DNA of 25,618 bases, from NCBI GenBank assembly GCA_964626565.1, contig CAZVFX010000103.1, forward strand, positions 1 to 25,618, in the 5' to 3' direction. The notes beneath the pieces were generated by a model, which was not told the DNA's origin, made no database searches, and saw only the letters and a program-made list of their open reading frames with translations. Source of the DNA: CAZVFX01 sp964626565. Its GTDB lineage: Bacteria; Myxococcota_A; UBA9042; CAIXZC01. The position numbers were made by a program, and so were the translations under genes. This document shows, in pieces, positions 16,009 to 23,545 of this stretch; the first letter of the stretch is position 1; every line of letters starts with the position of its first letter.

Positions 16009-17613
16009 CTATTTCGCCGGAGCCGGCGCCCCAGGCTTCTTACCCAGAATCTGGGAGTCGATGACACCGATCATGCCCTTGGGGTCACGGGGACCCTGGT
16101 ACCGACGACCGTTGACAAAGATGGTCGGGGTGCCGCGCACGCCGACTTTCTTCGCCAGAGCCATGTCCGCATCGATTGCGGCCTGGCCGGCCTTACCTTC
16201 GTAGGACGCCTTGAACTTGGCGACGTCGAGGCCGGTTTCCTCAGCCCATTTCACGAAGTTTTCGTCGGTGAGATTCCGCATGTTTTTGAAGATGAGTTCG
16301 GAATATTCCCAGAACTTCCCCTGCTCCTGAGCTGCATAAGCGGCCAGAGCGGCAGGCATGGCCTGCTTGTGGAACGACAGCGGGAAGTGCTTGAATACGA
16401 GGCTGGCATCGTCGCCGTAGTGCTCCAGTACGCCTTCGAAGAGTGGACCCACTCTTCCGCAGTAAGGTCACTGGAAGTCGGAGAACTCGACGATCACCAC
16501 CTTGTCCCCCTTGCCTTTCCGCGGTGAGTCACCGATGGGAATCTCCATCGCTTCCTTGGAAAGCGGTTCTCTCGGCTGCTGCTTCCTGGGCTGGGGCTTG
16601 GGCGGCTTGTTGCCGTCCAGTATGAACTGCTTGTACTTGCCGCCAACCGCGGCTGCGGCCAACTTGGCGTGGAGATCTTTCACTGCCGTGCCTTCCGCCT
16701 CGGCGGCTTTGGCCGCGGCGAGCTGACGGTCGATGACCTCCTTGAACTTCTCAAACGGCTGGGCGCCACGCAGGTTTTCCCCGTTGATGAAGAATCCGGG
16801 GGTGCCGCGTGCGCCGAGGGAGCCGGCCAGGTTCTGCTGATGTATGGCCTGCGCTTCCACGGATGAGGAGTCCTTGTCCGACTTCCACTTGGCAACGTCG
16901 AGGCCGGCCTGCACTGCGTACTTCTCGAGGTCGGCATCTTCGAGGGCCTTCATGTTGTCCCACAGGATCGCCTCATACTCAAAGTACTTGCCCTGCAGAT
17001 GGGCGGCCAGTGCAGCTTTGGCCGCGGGCATGGCCCGCTTGTGGAACGGCAGTGCGTTCATGCAGATGGCCACTTTCACGTCATTTCCATAAGTTTCAAT
17101 TATCTGGTTCATCGTACCGATGACTCTCTTGCAGAAAGGTCACTGGAAGTCGGTGAACTCGACAATGGTCACCCGAGCGTCGCCGGGGCCCTTGAAGGGG
17201 CAACCGTTGATGCCTTTGGGTGCAACCATGTTGCCCGCAACTTTGACTGCCGCGGCGGGCCGCTCTTTCTTGGCCTCTACCTTCTTGACGTCGGGCCTTT
17301 TTACTTCCTTCTTTGCTTCAGCCACTTTGGCTGCCGGGGCAGCCGCCGGGGCAGCAGCAGGGGCGGCGGTCGGAGCAGCCCTTTTCATTTCCAGCAACTG
17401 CTGTTCAAGCAGCGCAACCCGGGTCTCAATCTGCTTGAGCTGTGCCGGGTCGGCCTTTGCAGCAGCCGCAGGTGCAGCCGCGGGAGCGGCGGCAGGCGCA
17501 GCAGCGGGCGCAGCAGCAGGTGCAGGCGCTTGCGTCTGCGGCTGACAGGCAACCGCAAGCAGCAACGTCGCACCGGCCGCCATGGCCAGCCATCGAACTT
17601 TCGTCACATGCAT
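16009..17613 (-). CDS. Tandem-domain DsbA-like selenoprotein lipoprotein with two selenocysteines (second paralogue)
   Basis: One frame of 534 residues with in-frame TGA codons at 17142-17140 (Sec158) and 16470-16468 (Sec382), ending at a TAG. The ATG at 17613 is chosen because AAAGGAGG lies 5 bases upstream. The signal peptide ends LLLAVAC (Cys23), a likely lipoprotein. An Ala/Pro-rich spacer (about 28-55), a short coiled-coil-like segment (QLKQIETRVALLEQQLLEMK) and a Lys/Ala-rich linker lead to domain 1. Domain 1 has IVEFTDFQ-U-PFCKRV and RGTPGFFING. Domain 2 has IVEFSDFQ-U-PYCGRV and RGTPTIFVNG. Extra Cys128 (GCPFKGP) and Cys184 (ICMNA) match Cys54 and Cys100 of the paralogue at 13549-14883. 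The long spacer suggests the catalytic part reaches into the periplasm or to the surface. The Cys-rich lipoprotein gene lies 132 bases upstream on the same strand, with a predicted promoter in between. Confidence 0.92.
16438..16457 (-). promoter_or_regulatory. SECIS-like hairpin for Sec382
   Basis: GAAGAGUG-GGUC-CACUCUUC is a perfect 8-bp stem with a GGUC loop. The stem begins 10 bases after the UGA at 16470 and GGUC follows the UGA by 18 bases, as in E. coli fdhF. This is the strongest of the four elements. Confidence 0.82.
17109..17123 (-). promoter_or_regulatory. SECIS-like hairpin for Sec158
   Basis: UCAUC-GGUAC-GAUGA forms a 5-bp stem with a GGUAC loop, with GGU 21 bases after the UGA at 17142. 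It matches the Sec74 element of the paralogue except for one closing pair. Confidence 0.65.
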
Positions 17614-17624
17614 CACTTCCTCCT

Positions 17625-17636
17625 TTGAACGTTCAA
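17625..17636. promoter_or_regulatory. 12-bp perfect palindrome TTGAACGTTCAA in the leader
   Basis: This self-complementary 12-mer directly abuts the SD (17617-17624) of the second selenoprotein gene. It could be an operator or affect ribosome access. I see no second copy in the window. Confidence 0.4.
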
Positions 17637-17670
17637 CTGATTCCAACATAGTCAATCTGCAATTCAAAAC

Positions 17671-17698
17671 ATCCTATACAACACACAAGATTCGTCAA
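17671..17698 (-). promoter_or_regulatory. Predicted promoter of the second selenoprotein gene, with dyad over the -35
   Basis: TTGACG (17698-17693) and TAGGAT (17676-17671) are 16 bases apart on the minus strand, 5 of 6 and 4 of 6 to consensus. The -35 lies in a dyad AAGATT-N4-AATCTT (17687-17702). The surrounding 17640-17720 is AT-rich compared with its flanks. Confidence 0.4.
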
Positions 17699-17745
17699 TC
17701 TTCCCGATTATTAAACTATCTCGTGGACAGAGTCAAGCGTTGTGG

Positions 17746-19014
17746 TCAGGGTTGGTAACACTTATGGTAGGTTTCCGGATCATTCTCGAAGGTGCCGCAG
17801 AACATCCCGGCGGGGCAGTCCTTCGACGTGGCGCACTGGACGCAGTATTCCGCGCCGGTGTCGGGGTCCTGCCAATACACAGGGGTTGGGTCGACACACT
17901 GAATAACGCACGAGTGACTTTCTGCATCGCAAATGGGTTTGCCCGGCGGACAATCGAACTCAGTCAGGCACTGTGCGCAACTACCGTCTTCCAGGCAGAT
18001 GGGAGTGGGTTCCACGCAGGTGCAGGTGTCGCACCCCAGGCCGTAGCAACACACTTTTCCGGTGTACAGGCACACCAGGACGTCATCTCCTTCCCGCTGC
18101 TCACAGCCGGAGGCCAGGGGGCAGCTAAAACTCTCGACATCGCACTCCGGCGCGCAAAAGCCACTCTCGGGAGTTTCAGGCCAGCAGCGATAGCCATTGC
18201 CGCATTCATAGTCAAAGGAACAGGGGCCGCACTCAGGCACTTTCGCCATGCAGGTCCCCGTCTTGAAATCGCAGGTTTCGTCTTTTTCCGGGCACGCTTC
18301 GGGACCGACGCAGCCGCCGCACTGGCCGCCCGTCGGTTTGCACAAGGAATCCTGGCACGAATAACCGGAGGGGCAGTCCATGGCGGCCATGCAGTTCAGC
18401 AGACACACCGCGGTGTCCATGTACGGCACGCACACACCGGCGCCACAGCCGCAGTCGTCGGCGGACGTACATTCGACGCAGAGAAACTCGATAGGATCTT
18501 CGACAGCCACGCACCCGCTGTCTCCGGCCACATCCCCACTGACGACATCCTCCTCCACGACGTCGGAGACGATCCCGACGCACTTGGACTGTTCGATGTC
18601 GCAGCTATTGGACGGGCAATCCTCATCCAGGAGGCAGTAATCGACGAGGACGCACTCCCCGTTATAGCACTTCTCCGCTGGTTGCTTACACTCGGAGTTG
18701 CTAGTGCAAACCGGCTCCACATCCAAGCAGAGGAGCCCCAGGCACTGCTGTCCGGCAGGGCACGGCTTCGCCGGGGGCTGGCACTCCACCGCGGTGCAGA
18801 TCCCGGCCAGTTCCGCCTCACCCTTCCAGCAGAATGTGCCGGTGTAGGGCACGGCGCAATCCATAGTCTGCGCGCAATCAACCACCTCGCACTTGCCGCC
18901 GGAGCACACTTTCCCCCGAACACACTCAGAGCTGTTGGCGCACTTGTCGCCGCCGCCCGAACCCCCGCAACCAAAGACAAAAAGGAGCAACAGAATTGGA
19001 ATCCGCCGACTCAC
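17746..19014 (-). CDS. Cys-rich exported lipoprotein
   Basis: 422 residues from a GTG at 19014, chosen because GGAGG lies 7 bases upstream; an in-frame TTG at 19038 is less likely. The signal peptide ends LLLLFVFGCGG, a probable lipobox with Cys16. The mature protein has about 60 Cys, near 15% of residues. They occur in repeated modules such as CANSSECVRGKVCSGGKCE, CTSNSECKQPAEKCYNGEC and CVQCATSKDCPAGMFC, a style common in Myxococcota surface proteins. A short acidic Val/Asp-rich linker (about 150-165) separates two halves. No catalytic domain is recognised. Its many disulfides would need oxidation after export, and it lies just upstream of a DsbA-like selenoprotein gene; that link is inference. 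It diverges from the large lipoprotein gene at 19175. Confidence 0.85.
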   Translation of the reverse strand: MSRRIPILLLLFVFGCGGSGGGDKCANSSECVRGKVCSGGKCEVVDCAQTMDCAVPYTGTFCWKGEAELAGICTAVECQPPAKPCPAGQQCLGLLCLDVEPVCTSNSECKQPAEKCYNGECVLVDYCLLDEDCPSNSCDIEQSKCVGIVSDVVEEDVVSGDVAGDSGCVAVEDPIEFLCVECTSADDCGCGAGVCVPYMDTAVCLLNCMAAMDCPSGYSCQDSLCKPTGGQCGGCVGPEACPEKDETCDFKTGTCMAKVPECGPCSFDYECGNGYRCWPETPESGFCAPECDVESFSCPLASGCEQREGDDVLVCLYTGKVCCYGLGCDTCTCVEPTPICLEDGSCAQCLTEFDCPPGKPICDAESHSCVIQCVDPTPVYWQDPDTGAEYCVQCATSKDCPAGMFCGTFENDPETYHKCYQP

Positions 19015-19065
19015 CGCTCCACCTCCACTTTTTTGCAAAAACAGTCGTAGCCGAAGCTCGTAATG

Positions 19066-19094
19066 TATATATCAGAGCCCGGCGACGAAGTCAA
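19066..19094 (-). promoter_or_regulatory. Predicted promoter of the Cys-rich lipoprotein gene
   Basis: TTGACT (19094-19089) and TATATA (19071-19066) are 17 bases apart on the minus strand. The sequence GCTTTGACTT around the -35 also occurs at the first selenoprotein promoter. Confidence 0.55.
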
Positions 19095-19116
19095 AGCAGT
19101 GGGCGCCTCTCGCTTA

Positions 19117-19145
19117 TTGCTTTCCAAGACAGTGACTTATACAAT
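19117..19145 (+). promoter_or_regulatory. Predicted promoter of the large lipoprotein gene
   Basis: TTGCTT (19117-19122) and TACAAT (19140-19145) are 17 bases apart, with a good -10 and a weaker -35. Transcription would begin about 20 bases before the ATG at 19175. Confidence 0.45.
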
Positions 19146-19174
19146 AGGCTGTGGTTGAGTATAGGGAGGCCGGG

Positions 19175-22100
19175 ATGATGAGAAGGCTGTTATTGGCGGG
19201 AGCACTGTTCTGCTTGTTCGGTTTGGCGGCATGCTCCGGCAGCGACCCAGTACAGGTTGACAAGGAAGTAGCAGCGGACAGTTCCGTCCCCGACAAAAAT
19301 GACGCCTCAGCCGTCGATGGCAGCGGTGACATCCTAGCACCTCCCGACAGCGGCCCGGGCAAAGACGACGCCGACCCCGAGGACTCGGACCAGCCGGAGG
19401 ACGGCACGGGTGAAGACGACAGCGGCGGCGACGACGTCAGCGATGTCACTGAAGCCCCCGATGTGCCTGCCGACGAAACTGCGCCGGCAGAAGTTACCGT
19501 GAGCACATATTCCAACGCCAGCTCGGTGGGGGCAGGCTCGGCGCTCCAATTTGATTGTATCGTTCAGGGCCTTCCGGAAGGAACCTACGCCACCTACCTC
19601 GCCATTTCCGGCCCCGCCAACCCGGACGTAGACGACCTGGCTGTGACCTTTAAAAAGGTCGGCAACTACAACGTTGCCTGCGTCGTCGCCTGGAGTGAAG
19701 GAGAGGTGAAGGACCCCACGCCGCTGAAGATTGCGGTCACCGCTGGCGCTGCGTTCAACGTCGAAACCGAGCTTTCCAAATCAGAAGTGATGGCGGGAGA
19801 GAAGGTGAGTGTTACCTGTACCTTCACCGACGGTTACGGAAACCTGGTGGAAAAGACGCCGAAAATCGCGGTGGACCCCCAGTTCGGCCTCGACGTTCTG
19901 GGGCTGCAGATCCTGGCCATCAAGGCGGGCACCTATGGGGTGGCGTGCGTTGAGCCGGAGTCGATGGCCGTGGACGACACCCCGGCGATGCTCACGGTGA
20001 ACCCCGGCTTGCCCAAGGTGATTACAACCACCCTGCTCGACGACACAATCGTGGCTGGAGAATCGACCCAGGTGTCGTGTGCGGTGGAAGACGCCTACGG
20101 CAACGAAGTTACCGATTTTCCGGTGGCCATCTTCCTCTCCCCCGGCCTGGACATCGACGTCTTCTCCGTGAGCGGAACCAAGGCAGGCACTTTCCAAGTG
20201 GCCTGTGTGCCGCAGAACGTCGCCTGGGATCTTTTCACCCTTGACCCCAAGGTGCTGACGGTCATCCCCGGCGCGGCTTCAGGTGTGACCCTGTCACCGG
20301 TGCCGCCCAAACCGGTGTACAAGATGTTCGAGATGGTCCAGTTCATCGTGTCGGCCGTGGACGACTACGGAAACGTGGTGGAAGGGGTTGAGTTGTTGCC
20401 TATCACCTACGACCCGTTCGATGAAGGGATCATCCTCGTCGGAGACATGAAGTACAAGTTTGAAACCGAGGGTATCTTCACCTTCTCCGCCTGCCTTGCC
20501 GACAACCCTGCGGTGTGTGGCCAGGCGGAACTTGTCGTAGATGGCTACGGCCCGGTGATCACCATCAAGTTCCCGGAACGGGGCGCAACCATTCAAGGTA
20601 AGCCTGCGGTGAACGTCATGGGCAACGTCGTCGACCCGGTGAGCGGCGTCGAGTACTTCACCATCAACGGCCAGACGGTGTTTCCCGATGAAAACGGGGA
20701 CTTCATCTTCCCCATTACGGCCAAACAAGGGCTCAATATCATCGTCGCCCTGGCCGAAGACCCCAACGGCTTCAAGACCCTGCATGTCCAAGCCTTCTAT
20801 TATTCACCGGTCTGGTTCAAGGTCGACATCAACGACCCGGAAGGGAGCAAGATGCTGGACGCCATGCAGTTCTTCCTGGCCGACCAGTTCTTCGACCGTC
20901 CGGTGCACGACTACTCACAGCCGGACAACCTGTCCACCATCATCGAGATGGCGCTGACGTCTATCGATATCGGTTCATTCCTGCCCAATCCGGTGGCTTC
21001 CGCCGGCCCATACAAAGTGTACGTGGGCCCGTTCAGCTACAACCCTCCGGAGATCCACGTGTTCCCGATGCCGGGGGGCATCCAGAGCCAGGTTTGGATC
21101 AACAACATCAATATCGGGGTTGCGGCCAAGGGCACGTGCAAGGTGCTGTTCATCGACTTCTGCCCCGACGTTTCCGGCACGGTGGAAATCGACCAGATCA
21201 ACATCCTTCTGGGGCTCAACATCTCGGCCAACAACGGCAACATCGAGTACTCCATCGTGGAGAGCAAGGCGTTCATGTACGGGCTTAACCTGGACATCGA
21301 CGGCATTATGGGGTTCCTGTTCGGATGGCTGATAAACTGGTTCATCGACTCCTACACTCCCACCATCCAGAACATGATCAACGACATGATGCTGGAGCAG
21401 GTGCAGGGGATCTTAGGCGGTATTCTGGATGCGCTGGCGTTGAACATGCAGTTCGAGGTGCCCAATCCACTGGATCCCAACGCACCGCCGGTGGAGCTGT
21501 CTTTTGTGAGCACCATCCGGGAGTTGGAGTTCGACCAGGACGGCGTGGAAGTGCGCTTGGACGCCGCAATTCTGGGCCCCAAGAATGTAACCAAGAACCC
21601 CCTCGGGTCCATCGGAAGAGCATCGTGCCTCAAGTGGCAGCCGGAGGAGTTCATCTTCACCAAGTGGGAAGAGTACATGTTGATGGCGATCCACGACGAC
21701 CTGGTGAACGAAATCCTGTTCTCCGCGTGGTACGCAGGCCTGTTGGACATGGTCGTCCCGCTGGAGGACTTCATGGACCCGGACGCGATCGGAGGCCTCA
21801 TCGAAGGGTTCGACCTGGCCGCATTGGGCATAGACGACATGACCATCCGCACCGAATTCTTCCTCCCCCCGATCATTACGTCATGCAACGTGAATGATCA
21901 GTTGCTGGAGCAACTCCAGTTCCAGGTGGGGGATATTTACGTGGAACTGAACATGAAGCTGCTCAACGAGCCGGTGACCATGGGCATGTTCGTAACCATG
22001 GCCGCCGAGGCTAACATGGAGATCATCGACGGACCGGAGGGTCCGGAGGTGGCGTTGAGCATCGGGGAGATCGACCCGATGATCGCGCAAATGACATATG

Positions 22101-22342
22101 CTTCGGACAACATGGCGGGCATTCAAGGCATCATGTCCATGTTGATCCAGGGGCTGGTGCTGCCCTCGCTGCTGGACAGCATCGCCGAGAGCACCATGGC
22201 CTCCATTCCGTTGCCGGTGATAAACATCTCCGAAATGGCGCCGGAGTTCCTGCCGCCCAACATCGTTTGGAAATTCGTGGTGGACAAGCTGTTCCGGGAA
22301 CTGGGATACACCGTCCTGAAGGCGCACATTGAGGCGCAATAG
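19175..22342 (+). CDS. Large lipoprotein with Ig-like repeats and a possible TULIP/BPI-like C-terminal half
   Basis: 1055 residues from the ATG at 19175 (GGAGG 5 bases upstream; the next ATG at 19178 is possible). LLLAGALFCLFGLAAC is a clear lipoprotein signal with Cys20. An Asp/Ser/Gly-rich acidic linker spans about 25-105. Four related beta-rich units of 85-90 residues follow (about 107-190, 191-278, 279-365, 366-455). Their shared features are VxCxxxDxYGN and GTYxVAC, and the Cys pair probably forms a disulfide in each. A fifth, diverged unit is near 456-545. Residues about 546-1055 are hydrophobic and beta/alpha mixed, with amphipathic helices (SYTPTIQNMINDMMLEQVQG; DDLVNEILFSAWYAGLLDMV). 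They recall BPI/TULIP lipid-transfer folds, but this is inference from pattern only. Lipoprotein and repeat calls are firm; function is unknown. Confidence 0.85.
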   Translation: MMRRLLLAGALFCLFGLAACSGSDPVQVDKEVAADSSVPDKNDASAVDGSGDILAPPDSGPGKDDADPEDSDQPEDGTGEDDSGGDDVSDVTEAPDVPADETAPAEVTVSTYSNASSVGAGSALQFDCIVQGLPEGTYATYLAISGPANPDVDDLAVTFKKVGNYNVACVVAWSEGEVKDPTPLKIAVTAGAAFNVETELSKSEVMAGEKVSVTCTFTDGYGNLVEKTPKIAVDPQFGLDVLGLQILAIKAGTYGVACVEPESMAVDDTPAMLTVNPGLPKVITTTLLDDTIVAGESTQVSCAVEDAYGNEVTDFPVAIFLSPGLDIDVFSVSGTKAGTFQVACVPQNVAWDLFTLDPKVLTVIPGAASGVTLSPVPPKPVYKMFEMVQFIVSAVDDYGNVVEGVELLPITYDPFDEGIILVGDMKYKFETEGIFTFSACLADNPAVCGQAELVVDGYGPVITIKFPERGATIQGKPAVNVMGNVVDPVSGVEYFTINGQTVFPDENGDFIFPITAKQGLNIIVALAEDPNGFKTLHVQAFYYSPVWFKVDINDPEGSKMLDAMQFFLADQFFDRPVHDYSQPDNLSTIIEMALTSIDIGSFLPNPVASAGPYKVYVGPFSYNPPEIHVFPMPGGIQSQVWINNINIGVAAKGTCKVLFIDFCPDVSGTVEIDQINILLGLNISANNGNIEYSIVESKAFMYGLNLDIDGIMGFLFGWLINWFIDSYTPTIQNMINDMMLEQVQGILGGILDALALNMQFEVPNPLDPNAPPVELSFVSTIRELEFDQDGVEVRLDAAILGPKNVTKNPLGSIGRASCLKWQPEEFIFTKWEEYMLMAIHDDLVNEILFSAWYAGLLDMVVPLEDFMDPDAIGGLIEGFDLAALGIDDMTIRTEFFLPPIITSCNVNDQLLEQLQFQVGDIYVELNMKLLNEPVTMGMFVTMAAEANMEIIDGPEGPEVALSIGEIDPMIAQMTYASDNMAGIQGIMSMLIQGLVLPSLLDSIAESTMASIPLPVINISEMAPEFLPPNIVWKFVVDKLFRELGYTVLKAHIEAQ

Positions 22343-22347
22343 GACGG

Positions 22348-22445
22348 CAATTAGCAATTATCAATGTTCAATTTTCAATGTTCAATGAGAGGCAAGAACA
22401 GGGATTCATAATTGAGAATTGGTAATTGGAAATTGATAATTGTCC
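22348..22445. repeat. Inverted heptamer array: CAATNNN units then ATTGNNN units
   Basis: Beginning 5 bases after the TAG at 22342, six consecutive 7-mers start with CAAT, then come two unrelated 7-mers, one diverged unit (ATTCATA), and five 7-mers starting with ATTG. The two halves are reverse complements in type and could pair into a long imperfect hairpin, possibly acting as a terminator. The right half runs into the coding start of the next gene. Confidence 0.85.
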
Positions 22446-22843
22446 TCTTGCTGACGGGCTGCGGCCCGGAGAAGGTAGCGGACCCGCCGGGCGGGCCGCC
22501 GTCGGAAATCCTTGGGGTTGAGCGGCTGGTCGTCACTGAGGCGGCGGCGCCAAAACAGCTACAACTGATGCCGGAAGAGGGCGGGCTGGGGCTAACTGCT
22601 CCCGTGCCTTTCTGCGGGATGGACATCGCGTGGCAGGCTAATGCCGCCGCGGAAGGGGAACTTCTTCGAGTCTACCTGTTCCAGTCGTGCGGCGACCGGC
22701 AGCCGGCGGGCAAGGCCCGTCTTGACTGCTTTATCGCGGGCGAGCCAGCAGCGCGCTCCCGGCGCGTCGAGTTGTACCTTTTCAACGAGAAGAAAGGGGG
22801 GTTCGAAACCGCGTTCCGGGTGAAGCGGGACCTTACACCCTGA
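22412..22843 (+). CDS. Small lipoprotein of unknown function
   Basis: 143 residues from a TTG at 22412. A TAA codon immediately precedes it in frame, so no longer start exists; CAGGG 8 bases upstream is a weak SD. The N-terminus MRIGNWKLIIVLLLTGCG has a positive n-region, a short hydrophobic core and a lipobox (LTGC, Cys17). Codons 1 to about 10 are read from the ATTGNNN heptamer repeat. The mature part has three Cys besides the lipidated one (FCGM, SCGD, DCF) and ends in a probable beta-rich region (RVELYLFNEKKGGFETAFRVK). No family is recognised. It overlaps the end of the convergent methyltransferase-like gene by 11 bases. Confidence 0.72.
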   Translation: MRIGNWKLIIVLLLTGCGPEKVADPPGGPPSEILGVERLVVTEAAAPKQLQLMPEEGGLGLTAPVPFCGMDIAWQANAAAEGELLRVYLFQSCGDRQPAGKARLDCFIAGEPAARSRRVELYLFNEKKGGFETAFRVKRDLTP

Positions 22844-23543
22844 ACACCGTGCCAAACTCTTTGGTCTTCGCCATCACCAGCAGTCCGGATGCGGCCAGCG
22901 CCTGGCCGACGGTGAGGGATTCCACCCGGCGGTCGAGGAAACGGGCGACCTCCAGGGTCGGAAGGGGCACGGTTTTGAGTAGCTTGCGAAGTGCGAGCGG
23001 CAACAGCATCAGCCGCTCGGTGAACACGCCCAGCGAAACAAACTCTTCAAGATTGAGGAACTGGTCGGCCGCTTCCTTGACGTCGTCCAATTTGCACGCA
23101 TCGGGCAGGCTCAAGGCAGCCGCGACGCCATGGGGAAGCGAGGCCACGGCAGGTTCAATATTCACCTTCAGGTACAGCGTGCTGCCCGCTTTGAGTTCCC
23201 GCCTCGCCTTCTTGAAGAAGCGGGCCGGTTCCATTTCCTCGGGCAGCCCGCCCCAGGCAACGATGACGTTGTAGGAACTGGAGAGGAACTCGATGCCAGA
23301 GTAGGGCCTGGAGTCGATGGATACGTTGCGGTCCATTTTTGCGGCCCGAAGTGGGTCCAGAAATCCATCCAGGCGGGTCGCGTCGGACTCCACTACCGTG
23401 ATGGTGAGTCCCTTGTTCAACAGATGGAGCGCCACCTCGGGAAGATCGGCGCCGATGAACAGGGCGTGGCCGATACGATTATCCATGCGGGCGATGAGCG
23501 CGTCTGCAGCCAGCTCTTTTACGACCCGGGCCGGGCGGTCCAT
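22833..23543 (-). CDS. SAM-dependent methyltransferase-like protein
   Basis: 236 residues from the ATG at 23543, chosen because GGGGAG lies 5 bases upstream and overlaps the thrS stop; an upstream in-frame start would only read into thrS. The N-terminal half looks like a Rossmann methyltransferase: HALFIGADLPEVALHLLNKGLTITVVESD (about 26-54) has a degenerate glycine loop and an acidic residue after strand 2. NVIVAWGGLPEEMEPARFFKKARRELKAGSTLYLKV resembles strands 4-5 of the fold. The C-terminal 100 residues are mostly helical and unrecognised. The weak glycine motif leaves catalytic activity uncertain. It is 2 bases after thrS and so is cotranscribed. Confidence 0.7.
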   Translation of the reverse strand: MDRPARVVKELAADALIARMDNRIGHALFIGADLPEVALHLLNKGLTITVVESDATRLDGFLDPLRAAKMDRNVSIDSRPYSGIEFLSSSYNVIVAWGGLPEEMEPARFFKKARRELKAGSTLYLKVNIEPAVASLPHGVAAALSLPDACKLDDVKEAADQFLNLEEFVSLGVFTERLMLLPLALRKLLKTVPLPTLEVARFLDRRVESLTVGQALAASGLLVMAKTKEFGTVFRV

Positions 23544-23545
23544 AG

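Noticed and set aside
13549..17613. Genome-wide reassignment of UGA to an amino acid
   Set aside because: UGA is the terminal stop of ftcD, the PEGA gene, the DUF4388 gene, yjbQ, the Cys-rich lipoprotein and the small lipoprotein, each at the expected protein end.
13532..17740. selC (tRNA-Sec) or other sel genes inside the selenoprotein locus
   Set aside because: The intergenic gaps are short or filled with repeats and promoters; no tRNA-like cloverleaf of about 90 bases is visible, and no SelA, SelB or SelD protein is encoded.
17740..19050. Plus-strand reading frame of about 430 codons opposite the Cys-rich lipoprotein
   Set aside because: The minus-strand product has a lipobox, SD and Cys modules; the antisense translation is low-complexity Ala/His-rich sequence.
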